NCBI RefSeq assembly: GCF_035083965.1
Contig: NC_089735.1
Location: forward strand, 15,560,501-15,624,500
DNA: 64,000 nt
Direction: 5' to 3'
From: Branchiostoma lanceolatum
Taxonomy: Eukaryota; Chordata; Leptocardii; Amphioxiformes; Branchiostomatidae
Positions 50,909 through 61,901 of the stretch are shown here, piece by piece (positions within the stretch are counted from its first letter, which is position 1; each line of letters begins with the position of its first letter). A program made the position numbers and the translations under genes. Under the pieces are notes generated by a model. The model did not search any database. It saw only the letters and a list, made by a program, of their open reading frames with translations, and was not told the origin of the DNA.

Positions 50909-53380
50909 CTGCAGGGAGACAAAGTACAAATTGAAAGAATATTAGAGTTTTCCTCGGCAAAAAATGTAATTCGATTTACCTACCAACATTTCGTTGGTCC
51001 GTCTACGTTACCTTCATTAAGAATGTGATGACTGCAGCTGGAACTTTTCTCCGCTAGGTGCCGCTGCAATGTCCCGACCTGATGAAACTATTTAAGGACA
51101 TAATGGTAGACTAGAAAGCCAACATTTGCTTTTAGTACATGCAGTTCTATATCTATCCCTTAGGGTATTCTCTGAATTTCTTGTCATTTGATGCTGTGAC
51201 TATCTACATGCAGTACTTCCAAGAAGAGGTCTATTGTCAAGATCCTGATCACATGCAAATGAACGTCTATATTGCGCCTGTTATTAATACATTGCTTGTT
51301 TACTAGAATACAAAAAGAACAGAATCCGTACAAGAACCATAAAGCAACCAAATTTCCCTATATAGAGAGTGTAGGAATAACAGGAATATTTTGACTATCA
51401 GCAGACATTTGTCAGTCCTGGCGATTGTCAGTTATAATGTGTGTCCAGAAGACAAGGCCTGCTCTGTTCTATAAAGGTGGTGGTAGACCTGATCCTGTAA
51501 ATTATGGGAGGATATGGATTGCGGAAGTGTATAAAAGATTCGGACACAGGTTTGAGTGTAGACTTTATTCAAATTCACGTCAAAAACAAAGACGAAAGGT
51601 AGGAGTTTCGGTTCTCGGAGGCGCAGCCTCTAGACGTCTGGGACGGCCACACACCAACTATCGCCGGTCACAATGTCGAAGACGAAGTTTTGGTTGTAGT
51701 CGACACATTCCAGCCCCTCATCGCAGGGACAGAGACCGGTCAGTGTCAGGCTGTCCGAGTTGCAGTAGTCGTACAGGCCAGGCTTGGGGAAAGACACAGT
51801 ATATCCTCCGTGTCAGTGCATGCGCAAACATTGGACACATAATTTGTAGCACGCAGTTTGTCAGTTTCAATGAAAATAGGTCCGTCTGTAGTTAGTGCTG
51901 TAACATTTGCTCTGGTGCCCATAGGGTGTGTCACCCCAGCCGGGCTCTAGAGCCAAATATTTGTCCCGGTGGACTAACAGATACCACGGGGTACATCTCG
52001 GTGTTTTCAAGATGAGCTAACGGCGTCTTTTTGTCGCCGGGTCCCGAGTTGATTTCAACTGCGAGTTAAAAAAATCCGGGGCTCGACCTCGGTAGCCAGG
52101 TAGGTGCTACGTCCAAAAAAAAAAAAATTAAGTCCGTACAAGCTACCTGACCGGAACCCTCTTTCCAATTGTGACCGTAGCATTAGGTGGTAACTCTTTT
52201 TAAACTCGCAGTTAAAATCAACCCGGGACCAAGTGACACATAGGCGCCGAGAGCTAGTCGTGAAAGCACCGAGAGGTTAACTATGAATCGAAATCTATAT
52301 CCTTACCCGGGCCTTGCAGCTGTTTAGGACGATGCTCCTCTCACAGCATTCGTGGGGTTCACAGTCCGCATCCGTGGAGCAGAAAGACTCGAAAAGGAGA
52401 CCCTGTAGGGACAAGGAAAGGCGTTTCAGTACAATAGAACACAAGAACCATCAAACTCATACTGGGTCATTCTGTATGGTACGAAATAGACAAATGATAA
52501 AACAAAAGGTTTTCACAACCTATTGATCTACAAGAAAAGCAACCTTCACTTAGCAGTTGTATAAGTACACCGACCAAGAGAAGTATAACGCTAAAATGTG
52601 TTGTTTAAAATAAGATCTATCAATCTTGGATACACATGTGCAGTCACTTCACGAGAATAGGGCTGATATCCAAGGGAACCCATGATAGGTTAACAGAAGA
52701 CAAACTTAGGAGGTCGTATACAATATGAGCGCAAAATTCAATTGCACTGACGAATTCTAACGAAGTAAATGAACAACGATAATGGAAGATCTCAATGGTT
52801 TAACGCAAATAGCACATTCGAAGACAGAAAAGAGTGAAAGTCGTCACCAGAGAGCCTGCTACCATATCATACTTCACGTTTTGTCAACCGTATCAATTCA
52901 ATTCGTAACATTTTCTTTAACAAAAAAAGACAATGTGTTTCATAATCTATCCCATTCAAGTTTTTTAAAAATTATTTCAATACGCTTTAAGTTAATAGGG
53001 TAAAGGTAGTCCCATAGCCTTTTTGAGGCAGTATGCGTTGTTATCCTTACATAGCCTTTTACCTCCCCAACTTGAGTCAAGTACCCATGTTTACACCTGG
53101 AAAGTCGTATAAAGTGCCTTTCCACCGGACACAACAACACCGTGGCGTCAGGGGACTCGAACCCGGGACCACTGGGTTCTGGGCCAGACACCCTGCCGTT
53201 ACGGACACCTTGCCACACGACGCAACACAATTGGTAACATTTTTAATTTTGTGTCATTTTCTATGTTATTCCCATTACTGGCAATGAACAGTAAAATAAA
53301 AGAAGAAGCAAAAATGTACCTACCTCCGCGGTATAGAAGATGGCGGCTATGGCCAGAAAAGCAAGGAAAGACTTCATCAT
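50732..53380 (-). CDS. peptide gene A: secreted ten-Cys Dickkopf-CRD2/colipase-fold-like peptide with two terminal exons
   Basis: Exons 53380-53324 (signal, MMKSFLAFLAIAAIF), 52402-52307 (FCSTDADC, HECCERSIVLNSC), then either 51782-51630 or 50908-50732. All junctions are phase 0. Products are 101 or 109 residues. Cys spacing: C-x5-C-x4-CC-x8-C-x9-C-x10-C-x-C-x5-C-x17-C. This is close to the second cysteine-rich domain of Dickkopf proteins and resembles prokineticins and colipase; the middle loop is shorter. The two terminal exons are 82% identical over 50 residues, each has its own acceptor, stop and AATAAA, and both keep Cys6-10. Probably an extracellular ligand or modulator; receptor unknown. 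The distal exon could instead belong to a gene that lost its 5' exons. Confidence 0.8.
51564..51569 (-). terminator. poly(A) signal for the proximal terminal exon of peptide gene A
   Basis: AATAAA on the minus strand, 61 bp past the stop codon at 51630. Confidence 0.65.
51630..51782 (-). CDS. peptide gene A, proximal terminal exon (3a)
   Basis: Acceptor TTCCCCAAG. Encodes PGLYDYCNSDSLTLTGLCPC, EGLECVDYNQNF and VTGDSWCVAVPDV. TAG stop. The CPC triplet is exactly that seen in prokineticin-type domains. Confidence 0.85.
   Translation of the reverse strand, partial: PGLYDYCNSDSLTLTGLCPCDEGLECVDYNQNFVFDIVTGDSWCVAVPDV
52307..52402 (-). CDS. peptide gene A, exon 2 (Cys1-5)
   Basis: Acceptor CCCTACAG, donor CCCGG|GTAAGG; 32 codons, phase 0. 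Encodes GLLFESFCSTDADCEPHECC and SIVLNSCKAR. Confidence 0.85.
53030..53225 (-). repeat. tRNA-derived SINE (family 2), minus orientation
   Basis: The minus strand reads GTGTGGCAAGGTGTCCG, GGTCCCGGGTTCGAGTCCCC (B box) and GTGTCCGGTGGAAAGGCAC. It lies between exons 1 and 2 of peptide gene A. Confidence 0.8.
53324..53380 (-). CDS. peptide gene A, exon 1 (signal peptide)
   Basis: Two adjacent ATGs (53380, 53377). 19 codons ending TATACCGCGGAG|GTAGGT, phase 0. The exon ends close to the predicted cleavage site. Confidence 0.85.
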
Positions 53381-54094
53381 TGGACTGGTCAGGTCAGCTT
53401 ACACGAGAAAGAAGCTTCTGTCTGAAACAGAGTGTGCTTTTGTACCGAGTGCGGCTTTTGGATGACGAAACACCTACCACCACATTGCCCCACCCAATGT
53501 AAAGGAATCTAAGGGACGATTCAGGTAGCAAAAGGGGTGGGGTATCATATATCATTATTCTTTTGCAAGATAGTTGAAACCCTTGTATTAGTAGTCTATT
53601 GCAATTGGGTACAAATTGTCATTACTAACAATCAATATCGTCATTATTATCAGTTTTTAGGACATAAGAGAGAATGCTGGAGAATCAAATAAAAAGCGCC
53701 ATGTGAAGGGAAATATAATGATCCGTCCCTTCTGTTTAAATGTGACGACATTCATGAACTTTGTATCGTGTTACTGTAGAGGTGTAACATCCGAAAAAAT
53801 GCAAATAGTTGATATGAAAAGTCCGACAGACCATTCAAGAGATTTCCAATAAAAATGAAGACAAGAATGTGCTTGATAGGTCAAACTTGCTAGTTGTGAA
53901 AATAATGTATAGGTAATGTACAGGGTATCGTTTTTTGCTGCTTTGTATCACGAGTATACAGTGAAAATGACAAGTGACACTGTGAGAGGGTTTTTTTCTG
54001 GGAGAGAATGGGAGGGAGGAACAAAGAAAGGCAAAAAAACAACAGCTTTTGTTTGGATATCCTTTAATTAAGCCTTGTTACATTCAGGAAAGAC
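53381..54094. other. 5' flank of peptide gene A
   Basis: No gene recognised. TACAAAA (minus, near 53445) could act as a TATA element. The GATA/ETS block of genes B and C is not present. Confidence 0.35.
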
Positions 54095-54310
54095 GGGGGT
54101 ATAGTTTTTGATCTACTTGTGTGTGTTCTTGCGTATCCGGCGGAATGATTTAAGAACTACTGGATGGATTGCGATGAAATATGTTGCGTGGGTAGGCGTT
54201 GTTGAGGTCGATTTTGGCCTCCTGGTGACCAACCTTTGTACTGCAGCAGAACTTCCGGTTTTCAAATATCTTTTGCCATTACTATTGGCTTGTTGTTGTT
54301 TTTTCGCCTA
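54095..54310 (+). repeat. dispersed CATAACTC-family repeat copy
   Basis: GGGGGTATAGTTTTTGATC, AAGAACTACTGGATGGATTG, TTGCGTGGGTAGGCGTTG and GTACTGCAGCAGAACTTCCG. Confidence 0.75.
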
Positions 54311-54974
54311 AAATTTGCCCGGTAGGTCAACAAGAATTCAGAAAAAAAAAGAATACAAGGTACAGTTTTTGCTCGAGAGAACGATTATATGCAAATTTTT
54401 GTTGGGGAAACAAAGGCAAAAAAAATCATAAGCTGTCCGTTATGGAAAAATATCGTTGAGCCTTGTCTTGTAATATCTTTTGCATAGCTTATAGCTTGCT
54501 CATGATGCTCACAAATATGACCACTGCACATGCGCAACATCACTTTGCCAGCCTCGATCCAGACTTACAGTTCATTCGTCCTGTCAAGGTCGATAAAGTA
54601 AACATTTCCAGCAAATTTTAAACAAAATTCAAACTGGTTATTTCCCTAAGTGTATTTGGCTGAGATATTGCTATCTACAAAGTTTCAGCGCCAGCTGGTC
54701 AGAGTCTCACGAGACATCGCGAGAGAAGGTCACGCGTGGTATCCGGCACTAAGCCTTGTCATCAGACAGCGTTTCGTGTTGATTCTTCAATATTTGAAGA
54801 CGATGGAAAGAAGATAGCAAGGGAAAAAAATGGCAAACTGGACTATGAAGCTGCCATTAAGTTTTCGAACTGGATAAATGAAAGGTATAAAATACCACTT
54901 AACGACATTTATTTATTCATTTATTTATTTATTCATTTAATCTTTGGATGGACATGGACAGATCTATGTGTGTA

Positions 54975-55012
<38 letters not shown>

Positions 55013-55169
55013 AATATTCTGGGATTACTTTAAAATGTAGTAAGTCATGATTATAAAAAAATAAAAACGGTTCTATGTACATAACACACCCTAATACTGT
55101 AATAGTCTGTATATGTATTTCATTACATCCCTATTAAATGTCTTTGGATCATTTTGAAGTAATGCTTCC

Positions 55170-55475
55170 GTTAGATCCCGTTAGCCTGTTAGAGATTATA
55201 GAGTACTCGCCTTGCATACGGTTGGTCGTGAGTTCGATCCCCGGCCGAGTTATACGAAATACTCGAAAAATGGTACATACTGCATTCTCTGCTTAGCACT
55301 CAACAATTCGGAAGTGTATGGTAGTTGAACCCACACCACTACCAGTGGACTACCATGCTGTAATGATTGCACAACGTTATGTGGCCCAAGGGCTACTGAT
55401 CATGAAACAGGGATGGGCGCCGCCCTATGCACCATCTGGTGCGTGACGGACTTTTACTAATAACTTTACGCGTAG
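55170..55475 (+). repeat. tRNA-derived SINE (family 3)
   Basis: The head has GAGTACTCGCCTTGCATACG and GGTCGTGAGTTCGATCCCCG (a well-kept B box). The body includes GGTAGTTGAACCCACACC and GGATGGGCGCCGCCCTATGC and does not match families 1 or 2. Confidence 0.7.
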
Positions 55476-56086
55476 CTGTACTAGACAATTTGCGAACTTT
55501 CTGAGTGAGTATGTGTTTGGGGTAAACTGCTAATGGCTCTTTTTTTCAAGCATAAGCCTAGTGTCTCGATCTAGGAAAATAACACGATAGGACCTTCGAC
55601 GTTTTAGTTACAATAAAAGCCTAAAATCTTATCAATACCTTTCGATGACGTACATTTTTGGGGAAAATTTGATCTTGAACGACACAGTCTCAATTGAACA
55701 CGTGAGTACATCTCATGCCGCATTCACTGCTTCATATATATGCTTTTTCTATTGACGTGTAGTACGCTTTTTGTACCATAAACTGATCCTATTGCATTTT
55801 CCTGTCATGTAATATATATTTATTACCGTTAATGTGAAATTGCTTGTGCTTAATTTGCAATTTTCTGATCTTTATCAGATTTTATGTTCTACATCATTGT
55901 TCCTCATTTCATCCTATATTCATCACATTTTTATATCATGATTGATATTTTTTACGTTTTAAGGAAGAGGTCATCTTATAAGTATTATAAGTACTATATA
56001 TAGCTATGCAAATCTCTTGAACCAATTTTTGTCACACTTTCTGACAATCAATGACACGGACACAAGTAAATTTAAGGACGTGTTAC

Positions 56087-56092
56087 TTTATT
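56087..56092 (-). terminator. poly(A) signal of peptide gene B
   Basis: AATAAA on the minus strand, 62 bp past the stop. Flanking words (ACACAAGTAAATTTAAGGACG) are partly shared with genes C and D. Confidence 0.65.
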
Positions 56093-56153
56093 TGGGTGCT
56101 CAGCATTCGAACTATTTTTCTCAGTGCGCAATCTGACGTCAAATTTGGTCAGA

Positions 56154-56327
56154 TTACACTCCGTTTCCGCTTCCGGGCTCCACGGGCGCCAAGACACACC
56201 ACCCGTCACCGCTGAAGAAGTCGGAGAAAGCGCTGGTGCCGTAGTCGGCGCACATCAAGCCGTCTGCGCAGCTGCAGTAGCCGCTGAAGGCGAGGGCATC
56301 GTTGTTGCAGCTGTCATAGAGAGCGGG
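56154..56327 (-). CDS. peptide gene B, exon 3 (Cys6-10)
   Basis: Acceptor CTCCCTCAG|CCCGCT. Ends with the tail LAPVEPGSGNGV, similar in style to the SGEGL tail of gene A exon 3b. Confidence 0.88.
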   Translation of the reverse strand, partial: PALYDSCNNDALAFSGYCSCADGLMCADYGTSAFSDFFSGDGWCVLAPVEPGSGNGV

Positions 56328-58165
56328 CTGAGGGAGGGATGGATGAATGAATGAATGAAAGACCTTTATTGTGTACGCTTATGATAAGTACAGGTCATAG
56401 AGATATTAAAAAACAGAAGAACAATTACAGTGATATGATAATGTGATATCTTACTACATCTACGATGAGTAATGTATACTAGCTCGTATCGTATACAGGC
56501 TAGGTTAACTTCTTCTCGCTTCTTAAGGCAGCTGTAAATGTGAGGACAAATGCAGCATATGATACATGCTTTACTAAAGGAAACTCATCTTGCATCCAAT
56601 ATTTCTCTCATTAATCATTGTTATTCAATGTTCAGTCAACAATAAATGACAATTTTGGAAGCCTTTTGATTGAAATCGCTCGGAGATTAAAAAGATTGAT
56701 AAAAATAATGAAGAAGTTGAATTTTCTGTTATGGAAATTTCAGGAGATGGAGGAAAAGAAGAAACACAGTGAAAACAATGTATTTCACATTTTAATATTA
56801 GGAGTGAAATATAAAAAGAGGAACAGTGAGATAAAAAAAAAGGCTGCAAGACCAAGCGTGTAATTGTATTAGCTTTAAAATGAACAGTACAACAACTATA
56901 ATGATTCATTATTACTTAACTTTGCTCACACAGGATGAAAATATGATTTTTTTCCGGATGTAAAAGAAGACGAGCTTAAGTATGCCTTACCCTGGCCTGG
57001 CAGGTATTGATGAGGAAGGATCGTACACAGCACTCGCCGGGATCACAGTCGGAGTCCCCGTTAGGACACAACCACGCCGCCTGTAGAGGAACAATTTATC
57101 AACAAAACATAAACATGTACATCTGACATCTACTAACATACTTCCACCAGGGTACATAATTCCACCACCCTGAAGAAATACGTCTAAACAGATCTTCAAC
57201 CAAACGTCCCCTGTAGTATACTGCACTCCTGTATATCTAAGCTGTACATACCTAGGGGTGCTGCACTAGATACCTCTCAAACCCACTGTTTTTCAAAGTG
57301 GCGGATTTATGTAACATGGTGGATTTAAATGTTAATGGGGATAGTGGCTTAATCATAGCAAATGTTTGCCAATGCGAAGTTGTACTCCGTTAACTCAGTT
57401 TATGATATCGGTTATTCTCCGACAGTCGCTCCAGTTAGTGTTAGTGACTAAGACAATGTTATCTTTTGTCAGAACGTTGTTTTTATACTAAAATATGATT
57501 TACATTATATAAAAATATATCTCATCTGAATACTGAATTCAGATATACTAAAAACCTTTCATATGAAATAACAGCAACAACATTGACTTGAGACAAGACC
57601 AGCTTTAGTTTTTCATTGTGATAATTCTGAAAATAGCTTTTAATTTAGATGTTTAACGACAGTTAATACGTGGCATCATCTTTTGACCATTATAAAAAAA
57701 TCGTTTTTTCCTCATACCTCAACCTGTTCCCACGGCTAATTTCCTTGTTTACAGTTCATGCGTTTTACATTATCAATTTTGGGATCTTGGCAAACTGTTT
57801 TCATCTTGTAGATGTTTGTTAGTCAGTCATACCTTGTAAACGACGGCTATCCCATACGATACAATATACGCATCCTCGTACGACGGACAGTCAGAAAGTA
57901 ATGCATTTCATCAATATCATAGAAGGTTCATTTTGTATGAAAAGAGTCACTCAGAAAAATCTACATGACAAATTGAGATATAACAGTCTCAAGAAGAGAT
58001 GTGCCTTTACGTTTGTGACAGCTTTCAACTGAAAAAAGAACCTGTTATGAACCTATTAAGGGCGTTAATTTCTGACTTCCCCTCGTGTAGGAATAGTTGG
58101 AAAGAGATATGATGACTACTCACGTTAGCAGTTGCCACAAAAGCGAGAAGAAGAACGACCTTCAT
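56154..58165 (-). CDS. peptide gene B: secreted ten-Cys Dickkopf-CRD2/colipase-fold-like peptide
   Basis: Exons 58165-58124 (signal, MKVVLLLAFVATAN), 57080-56991 (AAWLCPNGDSDCDPGECC, LINTCQAR) and 56327-56154 (PALYDSCNNDALAFSGYCSC through GDGWC, stop TAA). All introns are phase 0; product is 101 residues. Cys spacing is x6-x4-0-x8-x9-x10-x1-x5-x17, the family pattern with one extra residue between Cys1 and Cys2. The GTSAFSDFFSGDGWC segment before the last Cys is the most conserved part of the family. The mature peptide is small and acidic. The family match is by cysteine spacing, so fold is a good inference and function is not. Confidence 0.88.
56991..57080 (-). CDS. peptide gene B, exon 2 (Cys1-5)
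   Basis: Acceptor CTCTACAG|GCGGCG, donor GCCAGG|GTAAGG; 30 codons, phase 0. Nearly identical to exon 2 of gene C. Confidence 0.88.
57134..57345. repeat. dispersed ~200-bp repeat, copy 2
   Basis: Matches 45599-45792: CCAGGGTACATAATTCC, CTAAACAGATCTTCAACC, AGGGGTGCTGCAC and CACTGTTTTTCAAAGTGGCG. It lies in the first intron of gene B, 54 bp upstream of exon 2. Confidence 0.85.
58124..58165 (-). CDS. peptide gene B, exon 1 (signal peptide)
   Basis: Fourteen codons, MKVVLLLAFVATAN, donor AAC|GTGAGT. Cleavage is probably at or just past the exon junction (ANA). Confidence 0.88.
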
Positions 58166-58229
58166 GATTCTGTAGACCGTCAGTGTCAGTGCCTGGACTT
58201 ATGGAGAGATCCTAGACTACAAGGCCCTG

Positions 58230-58236
58230 TATTTAT
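58230..58236 (-). promoter_or_regulatory. TATA-like element of peptide gene B
   Basis: ATAAATACAGGGCCTTGTAG on the minus strand, 65 bp upstream of the ATG. The same 20 bases occur at the matching place in gene C. Confidence 0.6.
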
Positions 58237-58262
58237 CATAACGATGCGCCTGACGCAGTGTA

Positions 58263-58361
58263 TGTTTGTAAACATTCTAATCCGGTGTCTTTTGGAAGCA
58301 CAAACATTCTAATCCCATCTTTTCCGTGGATACGGGAGGGCCCATCTTCCGGACCTTATCT
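58263..58361 (-). promoter_or_regulatory. upstream control block of peptide gene B (forkhead, ETS and GATA motifs)
   Basis: TGTTTGTAAACA (forkhead palindrome) at 58263-58274. The 40-bp block 58322-58361 reads AGATAAGGTCCGGAAG on the minus strand at its far end, holding GATA and ETS cores. It is 36/40 identical to 61722-61761 of gene C. Confidence 0.5.
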
Positions 58362-58858
58362 AAAAAACACTTTGTAAAAATCTTGTTCCCAGACTACTCG
58401 AGATATACGCGAAAAGAATTAAATGTATTTTCGTGTAAAAAGAGGAATGAACATCTAACCAAAAACAAAGTCTATCTAATATAAGTCTGAAAGAAAGAAT
58501 GATAATTTTTAGGAGTCGGTTTCTTCTGGCTTCGAAGAATGTTAGTGTGAAATCTGTCAACTACTAGTTATGCATTTAATTTTTATTTATTTATTTCGCA
58601 GTTAGTAATGCCTTCCTGTGCTATCATCAGTACTAATTATAGCTACCACGTATCCTGAATTCGCACGTCATTCTCAGCTGGAAGACCCATCCCAGGACAA
58701 TAGCACGGGTTGTCAACGTGTCAAATTGTAAATTATGAGACATATACATATTAAACGTAACGGTCAAAACACTCACAGTTCTTTCTACATGTGGCGTCTA
58801 GCAAGATTTGCTGACTACAAATGACACAACAAAAACACATGCATATACGACGTGTTAA

Positions 58859-58864
58859 TTTATT
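58859..58864 (-). terminator. poly(A) signal of peptide gene C
   Basis: AATAAA on the minus strand, 60 bp past the stop codon. Confidence 0.65.
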
Positions 58865-58923
58865 AAGTCCTCAGCATTCATCCGCCTCGAACTAAGGATT
58901 TTTTCCCTCTCAGATGGCACTTG

Positions 58924-59112
58924 TTACACGTCATTTCCGTCTCCGCCGCTGCCTTCACCCTGGCCGTGCACACCGTGCACACACCAACCGTCACCGTTGA
59001 AAAAGTCGGAGAACGAACTGGTGCCGAAGTCGACGCAGGTATATCCGGCCGCGCAGTCGCAGTAGCCGCTGACGGAGAGGGCGTCGTTGTTGCAGCTGTC
59101 GTACAGGCCGGG
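58924..59112 (-). CDS. peptide gene C, exon 3 (Cys6-10)
   Basis: Acceptor AACCCTTAG|CCCGGC. Cys8 to Cys9 is AAGYT where the others have a GL pair, so this loop has diverged. Confidence 0.88.
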   Translation of the reverse strand, partial: PGLYDSCNNDALSVSGYCDCAAGYTCVDFGTSSFSDFFNGDGWCVHGVHGQGEGSGGDGNDV

Positions 59113-61517
59113 CTAAGGGTTAAAGAATAATGATTCTTGATGAATAAAAAGACTCTTTGTGCACAACAAAGTGTTTCATTCCACCGACGTTTCGCCTTTC
59201 GGTGAACGTCTGTCCCCTTCCTCAGGGCAATTCTGACTGGTTCATATTGCACTGTAAGGTGTATGTATGCAAATACCTAAATTTGGGGACCGCATCTATA
59301 AGCAGCGACACCTATGCTGCAGTGCAATGTGAACCAGCCAAACTTGCCCAAAAGAATATGACAGACGGTCACTGAAATGTCGGTGGAATAAAACAGTCGG
59401 TCGTGTACAAATGGTATTTCTATTCGGTGACTTAACAACGCGATTAATCTATTCACGAATAATTGTTGATTTTTCCCATGTGTATGGTGAGAATGTGGAT
59501 TCCAGAATGACATAGTTTCAGGGAAATTGTTGTAAACGTTTAATACAGGTCGGCGGGAGATTAAGAAATAATAAGGAGCCGACTGACGGAAAGATGGTCA
59601 AGAATAAGACACTGTAACTATCAAGGTGTTTTACATAGGGACAGATATGAGTGTGACCTTTCTTGATATAGAAGAAGATGAAGCTGAAAATCCTATGTTT
59701 TTTCTTACCCTGGTCTGGCAGGTGTTGACGAGGAAAGATCTGACACAGCACTCGCCGGGATCACAGTCTACGTCACCGTTAGGACACAACCACGCCGCCT
59801 GGCGGAAAAGAACATAACAGCAACGCTTACATGAGGGGCTGTAGGTCGATGCCGCAGAATTTTCAAGGCCAATGTGCCTCTTCGGTAACAAGACTACTAA
59901 GGCCATGTTAATTTCATAATATGGATGACATCATCAGACATCATCCATGGACCCCAAAACTGATGCGAGCGTGCGAATAAAAAAATGTTTGGCAAAATAA
60001 AGTTACATTTATCATGAAATCTACGTGGTCAGTAAGGATGAACAAAACAAAACGGATGGTATACCGAAATATAGGTTCTTCATTTTTGTTCTTTCAAAAC
60101 TTCTTCTTTTGAATTGACTTTGGCATTCTACGACATTAGTATCCGTTTTTCGGAACTTTTTTTTGCAATTATGCATGTATTTTCTCATTTTGCAGCTGCT
60201 TTTTACGATTTACAGTATGCCCGAAATCTTTTTTTTTTTCAGAAACGGACCAAACTTGATGCGCGCGCTGATGTCATCAATATAATCAAAGCAACATTGC
60301 CTAACTTAAAAACTACACGTGCATAACTAACTAAAATGCCATCAGTTTAAGATAGTACGACAAATACGGCCGGGCCCTTAACTTGGAAAATGTTTACAAA
60401 CAGAAGAATAGCCAATCAAGTTTATCAGTATTACGGTGATCGGACCACTCCAATAAGTTGTCGTGACGTGATTCGTTCAACGAAATAACATTTTTGGCCC
60501 ACTAAAAATAGGCTTGTTTAGGAAAAATGCATCATGACCAGCTACAGTTCAACATTCGTTACAGTTCTAGACACTAAGGAAAAACTTGAACCCAGAAAAA
60601 CACTGGCATATCACTGAAATTACAAGGATAACAGGCTTTAAGTTTTTGTAATGCTGTACTGGTAGTTTGGAGAATTTCAATAACTTTTCTATTTGATTTC
60701 AGGACTACATTGCAATCCATTGATGTTTATATTTTCCCTTGGCATAGACTCGTTTTCTAGCAATGCATAGAGCAGCGCCCTCGTTCAACATTTGTGATGG
60801 CAGCGACTTACAGTTTAGATATACAATGTATATCTATTTTTCTCTCCATATGTTGGATAGCCTCTCTCGCAGGCGAAACATTGCCTCCTTATCTCTTTTC
60901 TATCGGTACTTTCATGGCCATTGCTCCGATGGTCTCAAATTACTTGTCCCTCCAGAGCCTTTCAGCGTAACACTAGGTCTTCCTCTAGCTCACACCGTTA
61001 TATTTACTTCAACTTTAAATACACCCACCCCGCGAGGGACAAAGTAGGGGGGGGGGATGTCCCAGGCTAAGGCGGGCAGGCCTCCAGCCTGGCACGGTAT
61101 GACTCAACGGTGGGAGCCGTCAGAACCGTGCCAGTGTTCAACTACTAGTCTCAGAGTTCTTCTACAGCAACATCTTCTTGGCACACTGCCAAACTATGGA
61201 ACTCTGTCGATGAAAACAGTATCCCTCCCGTATACAACCTACAATCCTTCAAATGCTCACCGCTATCTACTAGTATAACCATCTTTATATTCCATCAACT
61301 TAGTTCAATGCATAGAAGTGCTCAACTACAAGGTCTTGCATTGAACACTCCCGTTCAGAAAAATAAATTATGCATATGGACCTCGAAGAATATTACCTCT
61401 TACTTATTCAGTAGGAGAAGTGTGGATTAATATTTCCCTATAAGATATATTGAATATCTAGATATGACTACTTACGTTGGCGGCTGCCACAAAGGCGAAC
61501 AGAAGAACGATTTTCAT
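58924..61517 (-). CDS. peptide gene C: secreted ten-Cys Dickkopf-CRD2/colipase-fold-like peptide
   Basis: Exons 61517-61476 (MKIVLLFAFVAAAN), 59798-59709 (AAWLCPNGDVDCDPGECC, LVNTCQTR) and 59112-58924 (PGLYDSCNNDALSVSGYCDC, GTSSFSDFFNGDGWC, Gly-rich tail, TAA). All phase 0; 106 residues. It is the closest paralogue of gene B in exon length, sequence and promoter, and a recent tandem duplication is likely. The tail HGVHGQGEGSGGDG adds His and Gly after the last Cys, unlike the other copies. Identity by cysteine pattern only. Confidence 0.88.
59168..59398. repeat. ~230-bp foldback element with ~85-bp arms
   Basis: TGTTTCATTCCACCGACGTT at the left and its inverted counterpart, AATGTCGGTGGAATAAAACA, at the right. 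Inner words GGTTCATATTGCACTG and CAGTGCAATGTGAACC also pair. It lies in an intron of gene C. Confidence 0.8.
59709..59798 (-). CDS. peptide gene C, exon 2 (Cys1-5)
   Basis: Acceptor TTTCCGCCAG, donor ACCAGG|GTAAGA; 30 codons, phase 0; differs from the gene B exon by only a few residues. Confidence 0.88.
61476..61517 (-). CDS. peptide gene C, exon 1 (signal peptide)
   Basis: Fourteen codons, MKIVLLFAFVAAAN, donor AAC|GTAAGT. Confidence 0.88.
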
Positions 61518-61576
61518 GGCGATGTGGTTTGTGAGACGGTCAATCGAATAGAGAGATCCCGGACTACAAGGCCCTG

Positions 61577-61583
61577 TATTTAT
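61577..61583 (-). promoter_or_regulatory. TATA-like element of peptide gene C
   Basis: ATAAATACAGGGCCTTGTAG on the minus strand, 60 bp upstream of the ATG; identical to the gene B element. Confidence 0.6.
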
Positions 61584-61721
61584 GCACTTGGAATTATCTT
61601 ACTGGCATGAACTTGCTGACCCTGCAAATAGAAATAATTATTGTAAGAGCACGCCGTAATTTACACAGGGTATGTGTGCAAACAGGCTAGTCCGGTTCTT
61701 ATGGTAGTTTAAACATCCGGT

Positions 61722-61761
61722 TTCCATGGATACGGGAGGAGCCATTTTCCGGACCTTATCT
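61722..61761 (-). promoter_or_regulatory. conserved 40-bp upstream block of peptide gene C
   Basis: The minus strand reads AGATAAGGTCCGGAAAATGG and on to CCGTATCCATGG. It is 36/40 identical to 58322-58361 and keeps the GATA and ETS cores. Confidence 0.5.
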
Positions 61762-61827
61762 GAAAAAAAATGTGTAAATTTTTCGAGCTAAACGTTACGT
61801 GAAGGGAGCTACGTATCTTCGTTAGAA

Positions 61828-61835
61828 AACACACA

Positions 61836-61883
<48 letters not shown>

Positions 61884-61901
61884 CACACACACACACACAC
61901 A
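61828..61901 (+). repeat. (CA)n microsatellite
   Basis: Nearly pure CA with a few CGCA interruptions, directly upstream of the gene C control block. Confidence 0.95.
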
